The notes under the pieces are model-generated. The model saw only the letters and a list, made by a program, of their open reading frames with translations, had not been told where the DNA came from and did no database searches. Shown here in pieces: positions 7,918 to 16,539 of a DNA stretch of 43,084 bases. The position numbers and the translations under genes were made by a program. How positions within the stretch are numbered: position 1 is the stretch's first letter; the number at the start of each line of letters is the position of its first letter. The stretch is taken from assembly GCA_015066325.1 (NCBI GenBank), contig SVOP01000004.1:1-43084 (forward strand), written 5' to 3'. This stretch comes from Oscillospiraceae bacterium (GTDB taxonomy: Bacteria; Bacillota; Clostridia; Oscillospirales; Acutalibacteraceae).

Positions 7918-10173
7918 ATGAAATTGAAAGTAATAACAAACAAGCCTATTCCCAAACAATACGAAGAAAGCTTCAATCAGCTTTTCAAAAATGATGAGCC
8001 ACTTTTTATTGTGGTAGGCGACTTAAACCTTAAAGGCCGTTACGCCGAATCAATGATGGTATTCACAAAGGAAAAACTGGTAGCCTTTGACGAATGCTAT
8101 GAAAGCGGCAGTTTTTCCGTTCAATATTCTGATATTGACTCTGCGCAGGTTAAACGTCTTTACGGTAATGCCGTTTTCAAGATAAAATTCAAAAACGGAA
8201 AGAAAAAAATACTCCTGCGTTTTTCCTATGCATCTGCCGAGGTTGCGGATGCGGCGGCGGTATTTGTAAATGCTGTTAACGAAGGCAAAGATTTACTTGA
8301 CGAAGCCGAAACCGTTAAATCAGTTTACCACAAGCAACGCTGTTTCTGTCCCAAATGCGGAAGAAAACTCCCCAACCCTGAGGCAGAATGTATAAACTGC
8401 TCAGGAAAAGGCAAGCTTATTTCAAAATTCGGCAAATATGTTATTCCCGAAAAGAAGTCACTTTTTATATGTATGCTTCTTTCTGTTGCGGCAACGGCTC
8501 TTTCCCTTGTTCCACCCTACATAACAAAAATAATGGTGGATGACGTTATTCCCGGTAAAGATTCCTCAATGCTTATAAAAGTTCTCGCAGCACTTTTGGG
8601 AATATATATTTTTCAATATGTAATGAATGGTTTTCGTTCTTACAGACTCCGCCTTGCAGGTGACAGAATAACCCTCAATCTGAAAAGAGATATTTATGAA
8701 AAGGCGCAGTATTTGCCCTTAAGCTTTTATGATAAAATCTCTACAGGCTCTGTTATTAACCGAGTAAACTCAGATGCAGGTGTTATACAAGCCTTTATTA
8801 TGAAAATAACCCAGGAAGCCGTTGTTCAGGCATTCACTCTTGTGGGACTTGTAATAATAATGTTCGGTATGAGCTGGAAGCTGGCTTTATTCTCATTGAT
8901 TCCCGTCCCCGTGGTTGTAATTGCAGGTAGACTTTTCGGTAAAATAATCGGACCGAAATATATGCGCCTCTGGAGAAGAAGTGCTTCCATTTCAACTGTT
9001 CTTGCAAACTCAATTCCCGGTGTAAGAGTAATAAAAGCCTTCACCAATGAAAAGGAAACTATAAGTAAATTTGCACGTTACTGCGACGAATGGTATAAGG
9101 AAGATAAAAAGGTTGCAGTTCCTGCGGCAGTTTTCCCCTCACTTATCACCTTTCTTGTAACCTGCGGTTCTATCGTTGTTTGGTTTTTAGGCGGTAATAT
9201 GGTAATAAACGGAAGCGAAGAAATATCTCTTGGTCTTCTTGTTTCTTTCGTTTCTTATGCGAGTATGTTCTATACACCTATTAACTTCTTCGCAAATATG
9301 AGCGACACTTATCAGAACACTCTCGCTTCTGCAGAAAAAATTCTTGATATTATAGATGCCGAGCCCGAGCACAATTTTGGAGAGGGTAACACACTTCAAA
9401 GAATGGATGGCAGAATTGAATTCAAAAATGTCAACTTTGCTTTTGACCGTTCCAAAAAGGTTCTTTCAAACATTAATCTTACCATTGAGCCGGGTGATAT
9501 TGTCGGTATTGTTGGTACAACAGGTTCAGGTAAATCAACTCTCATAAATCTTTTGATGAGATACTACGATGATTACGACGGAGAAATACTCATTGACGGT
9601 GAAAATATTAAAAACATTGATATGAAATATTATCGTGACTCTATCGGTTATGTTCAGCAAGAGCCTCTTATGTTCCGTGATACAATTTTCAATAACATCG
9701 CTTTCGGTAGCGGTCGAGTTCACGTTGAACAGGTGTTACACGCCGCAGAGGTTGCCAATGCTCACGGCTTTATTTCAAAGCTTCCTGATGCATATGACAC
9801 TATGTTGGGCGAAAGAGGTGTTGGTCTTTCCGGTGGTGAACGTCAGCGTGTCTCCATTGCCCGAGCAGTTCTCAAAAACCCGAGTATTCTGATTTTTGAT
9901 GAAGCAACTGCCGCAGTTGACTCCGAAACTGAGCACCTCATTCAAGGCGCTATTGAACGACTTATAAGCGGAAGAACCACTTTGATGATAGCTCACAGAC
10001 TTTCAACTCTTAGAAAAGCAAACAAAATAGTGGTTGTTGACAAGGGCGAAATCATTGAATGCGGAACACCTGAAGAGCTTCTCAAAATGAAAGGTAAATA
10101 TTATAAGCTTGTAGAAATTCAATCTATGGGTGAACAGCTTCAGAAGAAAAAAGCTGAAGAGAATTTTGAGTGA
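7918..10173 (+). CDS. ABC exporter with PH-like and zinc-ribbon N-terminus
   Basis: The ~750-residue protein has three parts. Residues 1-130 look like a YokE/bacterial-PH-like beta domain with no membrane segment. Residues 142-165 form a zinc ribbon (C144-x2-C147, C158-x2-C161). The rest is a full half-transporter: six membrane helices from about residue 183, then an ATPase with Walker A GTTGSGKST (533-541), signature LSGGERQ, Walker B ILIFDEAT and H-loop IAHRLST. It should act as a homodimer exporter. The annotated ATG at 7918 abuts AAGGGGTGA, so the TTG at 7924 is probably the true start. DUF1854 follows 10 bp downstream. In other bacteria DUF1854 goes with ABC transporters annotated near cyanophycin metabolism; the substrate here is unknown. 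Confidence 0.9.
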   Translation: MKLKVITNKPIPKQYEESFNQLFKNDEPLFIVVGDLNLKGRYAESMMVFTKEKLVAFDECYESGSFSVQYSDIDSAQVKRLYGNAVFKIKFKNGKKKILLRFSYASAEVADAAAVFVNAVNEGKDLLDEAETVKSVYHKQRCFCPKCGRKLPNPEAECINCSGKGKLISKFGKYVIPEKKSLFICMLLSVAATALSLVPPYITKIMVDDVIPGKDSSMLIKVLAALLGIYIFQYVMNGFRSYRLRLAGDRITLNLKRDIYEKAQYLPLSFYDKISTGSVINRVNSDAGVIQAFIMKITQEAVVQAFTLVGLVIIMFGMSWKLALFSLIPVPVVVIAGRLFGKIIGPKYMRLWRRSASISTVLANSIPGVRVIKAFTNEKETISKFARYCDEWYKEDKKVAVPAAVFPSLITFLVTCGSIVVWFLGGNMVINGSEEISLGLLVSFVSYASMFYTPINFFANMSDTYQNTLASAEKILDIIDAEPEHNFGEGNTLQRMDGRIEFKNVNFAFDRSKKVLSNINLTIEPGDIVGIVGTTGSGKSTLINLLMRYYDDYDGEILIDGENIKNIDMKYYRDSIGYVQQEPLMFRDTIFNNIAFGSGRVHVEQVLHAAEVANAHGFISKLPDAYDTMLGERGVGLSGGERQRVSIARAVLKNPSILIFDEATAAVDSETEHLIQGAIERLISGRTTLMIAHRLSTLRKANKIVVVDKGEIIECGTPEELLKMKGKYYKLVEIQSMGEQLQKKKAEENFE

Positions 10174-10183
10174 GGTGATATAA

Positions 10184-10669
10184 ATGCCAAGATATATTGA
10201 AGGTCCCGAAGTGCGACTTACGGAAAACGACAAAATTTTTGTTGATGCCGAATTTTATACGGGAGAAAAATTCACTGAGCTTGAGCTCCACCGTATGTTC
10301 CCCATTACAGGTCTTACCAAATACATAGCTCTTATGGATTCAGAGGGCAATGAAATTGCGGTAATCCGTGATATTAACGACCTTATGCCCGAATCCAAAG
10401 CGGTAGTTGAAAACTGTTTAAGAGAATACTATATGATTCCCCGTATAACAAAGTTCATCAAAATGAGCGAGAAATTTAAAATCTGGATGTGGACTGCAGA
10501 AACCGACAAAGGCATTTGCACCTTTGAAATCCGCAATCACCTGACCGCCATAAAGCCTCTTTACGACGGCAGAGTTCTCATTAAGGATGCCAACGATAAC
10601 CGTTATGAAATTCCGGATGTTAATGTGCTTGATAAAAAGAGCAAAAAAATGATATTACCCAAACTCTAA
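10184..10669 (+). CDS. DUF1854 family protein
   Basis: The 161-residue protein matches DUF1854: FPITGLTKYIALMDSEG near residue 43, a conserved RDINDLMPESKAVVENCL helix, YYMIPRI, and a terminal beta-rich region ending in the IPDVNVLDKKSKK pattern. The family is uncharacterised and typically lies next to an ABC exporter, either fused or as a separate gene, as here. It is soluble. AGGTGAT precedes the ATG, 10 bp after the transporter stop. A role as cytoplasmic accessory or regulator of that transporter is inferred from this pairing. Confidence 0.9.
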   Translation: MPRYIEGPEVRLTENDKIFVDAEFYTGEKFTELELHRMFPITGLTKYIALMDSEGNEIAVIRDINDLMPESKAVVENCLREYYMIPRITKFIKMSEKFKIWMWTAETDKGICTFEIRNHLTAIKPLYDGRVLIKDANDNRYEIPDVNVLDKKSKKMILPKL

Positions 10670-10690
10670 TAGTTGAAAGGAATAAATTAT

Positions 10691-11017
10691 ATGAAACTTT
10701 TAATTGCAATTGTAAACAACGATGACAGCGCGGTTGTTTCCTCATCTCTTACAAAGGAGGGCTTCACCGTTACAAAGCTTTCCACAACAGGCGGATTTTT
10801 AATGGTAGGAAACACTACTTTCCTTATCGGTGCAGAAGACAACACCGTTGCAAAAGCAAAAGAAATAATTAAAACTTGTTCTCAGAAAAGAACAAGAGTT
10901 ACCACAACAACAAGCGGATTCGGAACAGGTCTTCGTGAGGACGACTTTGAAAAAGAAGTTTCCGTAGGCGGCGCAATCGTATTCACACTTGATGTTGAGG
11001 ATGTTGATAAATATTAA
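10691..11017 (+). CDS. darA: Cyclic-di-AMP receptor, DarA/PstA type (PII-like)
   Basis: The 108-residue protein has the COG3870 PII-like fold: N-terminal MKLLIAIVNNDD, the KEGFTVTKLSTTGGFL stretch with the nucleotide-contact TTGGF, the T-loop-side TTFLIGAED, and the terminal GGAIVFTLDVE strand. Relatives in Bacillus, Listeria and Staphylococcus are trimers that bind cyclic-di-AMP. The ATG at 10691 was chosen over an upstream TTG at 10673 because AAAGG lies between them. In many Firmicutes this gene sits near thymidylate kinase; here it ends an operon with an ABC exporter and DUF1854, which suggests cyclic-di-AMP input to that transporter, an inference. Confidence 0.92.
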   Translation: MKLLIAIVNNDDSAVVSSSLTKEGFTVTKLSTTGGFLMVGNTTFLIGAEDNTVAKAKEIIKTCSQKRTRVTTTTSGFGTGLREDDFEKEVSVGGAIVFTLDVEDVDKY

Positions 11018-11034
11018 TTAACAAATAAAAACTA

Positions 11035-11071
11035 AAAAAATACAACCATCTCAACGATGGTTGTATTTTTT
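11035..11071. terminator. Bidirectional intrinsic terminator
   Basis: A perfect 16-bp stem with flanking A6/T6 and a five-base loop (tcaac, 11051-11055) lies between the convergent darA and GPH-transporter genes. Confidence 0.9.
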
Positions 11072-11078
11072 CGCTTTA

Positions 11079-12593
11079 TTATGCGTCTGAAGTTTTCTTT
11101 TCATTTGCAGCAGTCTGTGCACGTGTACGCTCCAGGTCAAGATACATTCTGTCTCTTGTTTTCTGGTCGATATTATAGAAGAACATAGGCACAAGGCTGA
11201 GAACATCAAATATTAACTGCGGACCGAAAGCGGCAACAAACATTTTCCACATTGTATCTTCTGTTTGTACCGCAGTAAGACCTGATTCAAACCCTGCCCA
11301 TCTTGCAAGAAGCATTGTGTTAATCTTTGTAAGAGCAATACCTCTCACCTTATTAATATAACCCGTAAGAAGATTTACCGTTGCCTCAACACGATAGCCA
11401 TTCTGCCATTCGCAGTAGTCAAGAACCTCATAGTTAATTTCGTTTTCAATGATTTTCTTTGTTCCGTAGAATACCATTTCAAGACTGTTGCCCAACATCA
11501 TTGCAATTGTCATAGGCAATTTTTTCTTATAGAATCCGTTTTTCTTTCCGCCTATAAGACCCACAAGGAAGAATGAAAGCTCAGAGGTTATTATTGAGCC
11601 TCTTTGGAACAACCACAAGGTTTTAGTTGAAAAGCGTTTTCTGAACTTTGTTGCCCAAGGATAGCTGGCGTAAGAAATCGGCATACCGGGAATACCTGCT
11701 ATAGTGGACATCATATTAAATTTCAGAACAGTATCATAATAAAGGGATTGAGATGTACCCACATTGATACCGTCAACAAAGCCGGATAAGGTGTAAATCA
11801 ACAAGGGTTTATTTCTGAAAACAGAGAACATACCCTTTACAACCTGTGGCGGTTTCTCCGATTGAGGCACTCGCTCTTTACTTACAAATACCCACATTAC
11901 CGCAGGAACAGTTGCAATTACCCACCAGAACGATTTCATTGATGCGAAAACCTTGGTGAGATTAATTTTGATTTTACCGTTTGCAACAAGGTCAAATAAA
12001 ATTCCTGCCAGCTGCTCGGGGAATCGCCTGAACAAATCACTTGCAAATCGGGATGATACTAACAATGCAGTTCGCTCATTTGGGTTGGGGGTAAACACAT
12101 TATCAATATAACCGCCACCACCGAAAAATGCACCGACTGTTTCACTGATATATGAAAGTATCATATAGAAAATAAGTCTTTGAGCTGCATCCATACCCTG
12201 AGCATCTGCAATAAGAGGCATAACGCAGGTTACCAAACCCACTAAAATACTGGGAATAAGTGCTAAATACTGAAAAGGCTTAAACTTACCCCAACGGGTA
12301 CGCATTTTATCAATAATAACCGCAGAAAGCGGGTCATTAATTAAATCGTAAATACCTAATGTAACTGCCGCATTACCATGGGCTTCCGCATCAAGACCGA
12401 AAATCTTATACAAGAATAATTCCGATGATGTATCGTATTTACCCAATGTTAATTCCGCCGTGGCAGTTTTAAGTATGTAGGTAACTCTTTCTTTTGTTGA
12501 ACAGAATTTTCTGTTCATATAAGCAGGTAAATCAGTTTCTAAAACATATTCGCGGGTCTGAACATCAACATTTTGGTTCATTTCTTCGCTCAT
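11079..12593 (-). CDS. MFS/GPH-type sugar-cation symporter-like transporter
   Basis: The 504-residue protein has about twelve predicted membrane helices. The segment INDPLSAVIIDKMRTRWGKF after the second helix matches the signature of glycoside-pentoside-hexuronide:cation symporters (MFS_2). A second family-like loop is VFSVFRNKPLL-type, at the start of the C-terminal half. The N-terminal ~45 residues and the Lys-rich tail are cytoplasmic. The substrate is unknown; it is not next to any sugar enzyme. Its start overlaps the zinc-ribbon gene by 4 bp, so the two are co-transcribed from the promoter at 13.47 kb. Confidence 0.85.
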   Translation of the reverse strand: MSEEMNQNVDVQTREYVLETDLPAYMNRKFCSTKERVTYILKTATAELTLGKYDTSSELFLYKIFGLDAEAHGNAAVTLGIYDLINDPLSAVIIDKMRTRWGKFKPFQYLALIPSILVGLVTCVMPLIADAQGMDAAQRLIFYMILSYISETVGAFFGGGGYIDNVFTPNPNERTALLVSSRFASDLFRRFPEQLAGILFDLVANGKIKINLTKVFASMKSFWWVIATVPAVMWVFVSKERVPQSEKPPQVVKGMFSVFRNKPLLIYTLSGFVDGINVGTSQSLYYDTVLKFNMMSTIAGIPGMPISYASYPWATKFRKRFSTKTLWLFQRGSIITSELSFFLVGLIGGKKNGFYKKKLPMTIAMMLGNSLEMVFYGTKKIIENEINYEVLDYCEWQNGYRVEATVNLLTGYINKVRGIALTKINTMLLARWAGFESGLTAVQTEDTMWKMFVAAFGPQLIFDVLSLVPMFFYNIDQKTRDRMYLDLERTRAQTAANEKKTSDA

Positions 12594-13432
12594 GATTTTA
12601 CCTCCTCACCATTTAGTTCTGCTTCCTTCTGAAGCTGCATTTCAGTTAATCTGCGGTACATTTCCTGACGGATTTCTTCCTGAGGAACACCATCTTCCAC
12701 CATTTTGAAATATTCTTCAATCGGAATGCCACCCACAACGCAATTTTCATATTTCACCTCTATGCCCTGTTTGAAAATCGCAATATCAATACCGAAATTC
12801 ACAGCTAAAAGAAGGAAATATACAAAAGGTGCAATAACAAAATCTATACTGAAATAAGGGTTTTCGGGAATAACCATTAAGAGTGCCGTTGCCCCACCGC
12901 AGAGAACTAACATTAAAATGTCAAATATGTAGTTTCTCAATTTGCCTCGTTTTCCGCAAGCCATTGTAAGACAACCGAAATGTACAAGCATAAAAACTAC
13001 CGACAAAACAAGCATAAGAATTGCTGATGCTAAAAAGATTAACGGTGTTTTTCCGTCAGGAGTATTCAAAAGACCTAAAATCGCATCGAAATCAAAGCCT
13101 TCAAGCATATCTATTAAAGAAAACAAGGTATAAACTCCGTCAAATTCAGCAAAGGGTTCTTTAAAGCTACCCTTAAGCCAAGGCACAACAATTGCCGCAA
13201 CAGGAATCAAACTTGTAAAAATACGGGCAATTGCAAGCTTTGAGCCTACAAAAGCTGCTTTCATTCTGTTAATTTTTTTCTGGAAATGGTAATGCTGAAC
13301 CTCCGCCTTATCTGCATCCTGCATAAGCCTTTCCTGAATATCATAAATTACGATGTTGCATTTACAATGGGGACAATGCTGTTTCCAATCCACCATTCTC
13401 AAATGCTCACCGCATTTAGGACAGTTTGCCAT
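12590..13432 (-). CDS. Zinc-ribbon multi-pass membrane protein
   Basis: The 280-residue protein opens with a zinc ribbon, MANCPKCGEHL followed by CPHCKCN about 18 residues later, then a short charged helix and four to five hydrophobic segments (about 65-85, 130-160, 170-190, 200-220). The tail has an IPIEEYFKMVEDG helix and is rich in Glu and Gln. I do not recognise a named family. A GTG at 13441 lies inside the AGGGAGTGA ribosome site, so the ATG at 13432 is the start. It overlaps the GPH transporter by 4 bp, suggesting the two proteins work together; what they do is unknown. Confidence 0.75.
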   Translation of the reverse strand: MANCPKCGEHLRMVDWKQHCPHCKCNIVIYDIQERLMQDADKAEVQHYHFQKKINRMKAAFVGSKLAIARIFTSLIPVAAIVVPWLKGSFKEPFAEFDGVYTLFSLIDMLEGFDFDAILGLLNTPDGKTPLIFLASAILMLVLSVVFMLVHFGCLTMACGKRGKLRNYIFDILMLVLCGGATALLMVIPENPYFSIDFVIAPFVYFLLLAVNFGIDIAIFKQGIEVKYENCVVGGIPIEEYFKMVEDGVPQEEIRQEMYRRLTEMQLQKEAELNGEEVKS

Positions 13433-13463
13433 TCTGCTCACTCCCTATTATAGTCATATGTTA

Positions 13464-13492
13464 ATAATACAGTTTTTCGAATTGTATGTCAA
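13464..13492 (-). promoter_or_regulatory. Strong promoter of zinc-ribbon/GPH operon
   Basis: On the minus strand a consensus TTGACA (13487-13492) and TATTAT (13464-13469) have a 17-bp spacer, about 30 bp upstream of the start codon. Confidence 0.8.
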
Positions 13493-13523
13493 TAATTTTT
13501 GTTAATAATCAACAAGTTTTGGA

Positions 13524-14081
13524 CTATTTCAGCGTCTTTCCGTCAGAAAAAGCATTGCCCACTTTTTCACCAAGTTTAAGATATGCATTGTGAACAGGGT
13601 CAAAGGTAATAGCCTGAAGCTTTTCAGGGTCAATAAGTCCATCTTCACCTAAAACAGATTCATCTGCGCTTATATTTACGATTTCACCGATACAAATACC
13701 ATCTTCATTAAATTTAAGTAGCTTACATTCAATTGTCATAGGAAATTCGTTAATAATAGGTGCATTTACAAATTCAGATTCAACAGTTGTAAGCCTGGCT
13801 TTCTCCATTTTATCAGGTTCTTTGTTACCCGATACAACACCAACATAATCAGCCTCAACAACGTGCCTTGCATCTGCAATACTAACGGTGAAAGCCTTGC
13901 TTTCTTTTATATTTTTAGTAGTTTTATGTCCGTGTGAAAGGCAAACCATAATCTGCTTATCTTCATATATTCCGCCCCAGGCTGCATTCATACAATTGGG
14001 TTTTCCATTTTCATCATACGCCGCCACAATAAATACAGGCATAGGATAAACACTACTTTCAGCACCAAAATTTTTACGCAT
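13524..14081 (-). CDS. Flavin reductase family protein (FMN-binding split barrel)
   Basis: The 185-residue protein matches flavin-reductase-like split-barrel proteins: PMPVFIVAAYDENGKPN at the N-terminus, MNAAWGGI, the conserved LSHGHKTTKNIKE loop for FMN phosphate, and FTVSIADARHV. The family binds FMN and either reduces flavin with NAD(P)H or passes electrons; some members serve as stand-alone flavoproteins. GAGGTAA precedes the ATG. It is the last gene of a four-gene minus-strand operon, 21 bp after the rhodanese lipoprotein. No strong terminator follows, only a weak AT-rich dyad before the next promoter. Confidence 0.9.
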   Translation of the reverse strand: MRKNFGAESSVYPMPVFIVAAYDENGKPNCMNAAWGGIYEDKQIMVCLSHGHKTTKNIKESKAFTVSIADARHVVEADYVGVVSGNKEPDKMEKARLTTVESEFVNAPIINEFPMTIECKLLKFNEDGICIGEIVNISADESVLGEDGLIDPEKLQAITFDPVHNAYLKLGEKVGNAFSDGKTLK

Positions 14082-14102
14082 AATATTACCTCGCTTTATA
14101 AT

Positions 14103-14543
14103 TTATTTCACAATTTCATACTGCCAATCAATTATTCCGCCGAATTCTTTTACATTTGTATAACCCAAATCTACAAGGGCTTGGGCTGCAATTTTGCTTC
14201 GTCTGCCGCTACGACAATAAACAAGAACAAGTTGGTCTTTATTAAGCAGTTCTTTTTCTGCCCTTTCCCCTATTTCATATTCAGGAATGAGAATAGCACC
14301 TTCAATATGGCCTTCATTGAATTCTTCCTCGGTTCTCGCGTCAATGATTATATAATCTTTTTCGGTATCCATTAAATGCTTTGCTTGTTCTCCCGAAATC
14401 TGCTCATAACCGAGAGTATTGTTAATTGTGGCTTCTGTTGTAGAATTTGTAGTTTCGTTATTTTCTGTTCCCGAGCAACTGCTGAATAAAGTCAATGAAA
14501 CAATAATCAAAAATATCAGTCCTTTAATACCTTTAAATATCAT
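14103..14543 (-). CDS. Rhodanese-domain lipoprotein
   Basis: The 146-residue protein has a lipoprotein signal peptide with lipobox LFSSC (lipidated Cys23), a Ser/Thr/Asn-rich linker to about residue 45, and one rhodanese domain. IIIDARTEEEF and the catalytic loop YCRSGRRS, with Cys110, are intact. Rhodaneses transfer sulfane sulfur or bind persulfides; this one would sit on the outer face of the membrane. The ATG overlaps the end of the PAS gene by 11 bp. Co-transcription with a flavin reductase suggests redox or sulfur chemistry, which is inferred. Confidence 0.9.
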   Translation of the reverse strand: MIFKGIKGLIFLIIVSLTLFSSCSGTENNETTNSTTEATINNTLGYEQISGEQAKHLMDTEKDYIIIDARTEEEFNEGHIEGAILIPEYEIGERAEKELLNKDQLVLVYCRSGRRSKIAAQALVDLGYTNVKEFGGIIDWQYEIVK

Positions 14544-14892
14544 ATAATTTACCCTTTTCTTTATTTCTGTATTCGTGCTTTTCGTAATAACCTATAAGCT
14601 CACCATTTTCATCACGAAGAGCTATCATATAAACATCCTTGTTTTCTTTTTCATTATTGTAAGTATAAACAATATTATTTTCTGCACTTTCTCGGAACCA
14701 AGAAACAACTTTATCTATCAATTCACTTGATTTTTCATTGTGGCATTTTTTAAGACTAAGACCCGTAAGGTCCTTGTGATAGCGTTCTATTGCCACAGGA
14801 TTCATATAAACAATTTTATGCTCCAAATCGCAAATTACAATGGGAGCTTTATCTTGCTGTAAAACGCTTTTAATAAGTTTATTCAATAACAT
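14533..14892 (-). CDS. Single PAS-domain protein
   Basis: The 119-residue protein is essentially one PAS domain: APIVICDLEHKIVYMNPVAIERY is the usual first strand and helix, and MIALRDENGELIGYYE the last strands. There is no kinase, nucleotide-cyclase or DNA-binding part. It resembles stand-alone PAS proteins linked to sensor or heme/flavin binding, but no ligand-binding residue can be assigned. A GTG at 14904 falls inside the GAGGAA ribosome site, so the ATG at 14892 is preferred. It lies 14 bp after the serine hydrolase and overlaps the rhodanese gene, so it belongs to the same operon. Confidence 0.8.
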   Translation of the reverse strand: MLLNKLIKSVLQQDKAPIVICDLEHKIVYMNPVAIERYHKDLTGLSLKKCHNEKSSELIDKVVSWFRESAENNIVYTYNNEKENKDVYMIALRDENGELIGYYEKHEYRNKEKGKLYDI

Positions 14893-14906
14893 ATTATTCC
14901 TCACAA

Positions 14907-16430
14907 TTATTTTATTTTGAACTTCATTGGTCTTTCTATTGTTGACAAAAGCAAATTAACTGCTTTGGTAACAATTAATTTAATCGGTTTATGTTTTTTT
15001 ATAAAATCGGGTGAAAGTGCATTTTTCAAAATAAATTCAGGAAAGCTTGGAGTTCCCTTTATCTGAATTTTAACTGTATTTCCCGAAAAATCAAAGGTAA
15101 TATATTGAGTTGAGAGAGTGTTAATAGGCTTCACGACTGCATTTATTTTTCCGCTTTCGCTATAAGCATACGCCCATATTTTATACGGATAGCCTTTAAT
15201 TTCACATTGGCTCATTCTCGGCTCACCGTCAAGACCGCAATTTATTATAACCTCATCCCCCTCTTCCTTCCATTTAACAGTGAAAACATCATCTGTTAAA
15301 TCAAAAGAAACCTGGTTAAAATTGGTTTTCGGTCTTTTGGCAAAGCTTGAGGTTAATGAACGGGGAATAACACTCGCAGGAAACATCAATTTTGCCAAAA
15401 CATCGGAAAGAGCAGTCATATAAAAAGCTTTTCCCGTTGGAACGTTGAGCTTTTCCCTGCTTTTTTTCGGAACAAGCTTTCTGTTTTCAAGATATTCCTT
15501 GAGCTTTTCATCCCATTCTTCTGTGCTTTCATTTTCGAAAGCTTTTGCGAGCACATTTATTATTGCTCTTTCATTTCCGCCTTCATCTATACAAGCGTTC
15601 ATTGTGGCAACAACTGCATTATATTGAGGAATATAAGAAATAATCTGCCCGAACATACCTGTCATACTGAAAACACCGTTTTCAATCCAGAAAAGGTAAC
15701 CGTAACCGGCTTCTTTATCTTTGCGGTTGAATTTAACTTGTATTTTAGTTGCTTCTTTAGTCCAGAATTCAGGAATTATCTGTTCGCCGTTATACTTACC
15801 ACCATCAGCGTAGCATTGGCAAATTTTAGCAAGGTCTCGTAGTTTCAGATAGCAACCCGTTCCGCCTATACATTCACCGATTTCGTTGGTTTCCCAGAAA
15901 GGTGGTTCTATTCCGAGAGGCTTGAAAAGTCGCGGAGTTAAATACTCAATAAGATTTTCTCCTGAAAATTTATGTACCAAAGCCGCGGCAACATGTGCAT
16001 CATTATTGCTGTATAAAAAGCCTTTATCCTTTCTGAACGGTGCTTTCATAAACATTTCCATATAATTGCCGGTCATATCCTGCAGGAAGCTGAACTTTTT
16101 ATTACTGCTCATTGTAAGAACAGAACGAACAGTCAGGCTTTCCCATTCATCGCCTTTACAAGCCTCGTATTCAGGGAAAAGCTCAATTATTTTATCATCA
16201 AGTGAGAAAAGCCCCTCATCAATAGCAAAGCCTACAGCTGTTGAAACAACTGATTTTGTAACAGAAAATAAGGTGTGAGGCATATCAACCGAATAAGGGT
16301 AATTATATTCTTCAAAAATTGTTTCACCGTCTTTGATAATCAACAAACCGTGATTTTCCACTCCGCAATTTTCAAGCTCTTTATAATATTTAAGTATCCA
16401 CTCCGATGAAAGCTTTGATTTTGTAAGCAT
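14907..16430 (-). CDS. Beta-lactamase-related serine hydrolase
   Basis: The protein is 507 residues from the ATG at 16430, preceded by GGGGTG. The class C beta-lactamase/DD-peptidase fold is shown by S56-x-x-K59 (SVTK), the YSNN motif near residue 135, and a GTGCYLK stretch and HFSAGE-like segments of the second subdomain. The C-terminal ~150 residues are a beta-rich extension of unknown role. These proteins include esterases and D-aminopeptidases; the specific substrate is unknown. No signal peptide is visible, so it may be cytoplasmic. It is the first gene of the operon with PAS, rhodanese and flavin reductase. Confidence 0.88.
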   Translation of the reverse strand: MLTKSKLSSEWILKYYKELENCGVENHGLLIIKDGETIFEEYNYPYSVDMPHTLFSVTKSVVSTAVGFAIDEGLFSLDDKIIELFPEYEACKGDEWESLTVRSVLTMSSNKKFSFLQDMTGNYMEMFMKAPFRKDKGFLYSNNDAHVAAALVHKFSGENLIEYLTPRLFKPLGIEPPFWETNEIGECIGGTGCYLKLRDLAKICQCYADGGKYNGEQIIPEFWTKEATKIQVKFNRKDKEAGYGYLFWIENGVFSMTGMFGQIISYIPQYNAVVATMNACIDEGGNERAIINVLAKAFENESTEEWDEKLKEYLENRKLVPKKSREKLNVPTGKAFYMTALSDVLAKLMFPASVIPRSLTSSFAKRPKTNFNQVSFDLTDDVFTVKWKEEGDEVIINCGLDGEPRMSQCEIKGYPYKIWAYAYSESGKINAVVKPINTLSTQYITFDFSGNTVKIQIKGTPSFPEFILKNALSPDFIKKHKPIKLIVTKAVNLLLSTIERPMKFKIK

Positions 16431-16458
16431 AAGAACACCCCAAATATTTAGTAACTCC

Positions 16459-16487
16459 ATTATAGCTTATAAAAAAACATAATTCAA
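16459..16487 (-). promoter_or_regulatory. Promoter of the serine hydrolase operon
   Basis: On the minus strand TTGAAT (16482-16487) and a perfect TATAAT (16459-16464) are 17 bp apart, 29 bp from the chosen ATG. A longer start at 16460 would overlap the -10 box, which supports the shorter ORF. Confidence 0.75.
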
Positions 16488-16492
16488 CAAAA

Positions 16493-16529
16493 AGAAAAAT
16501 CCCTGAAAGTAAATTATACTTTCAAGGAA
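16493..16529 (-). terminator. Intrinsic terminator of the DHHW gene
   Basis: On the minus strand an 11-12 bp stem (CCTTGAAAGTA with TACTTTCAGGG, one G-T pair) is followed by ATTTTT, just after the DHHW stop codon. Confidence 0.8.
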
Positions 16530-16539
16530 TTTTTTATAA

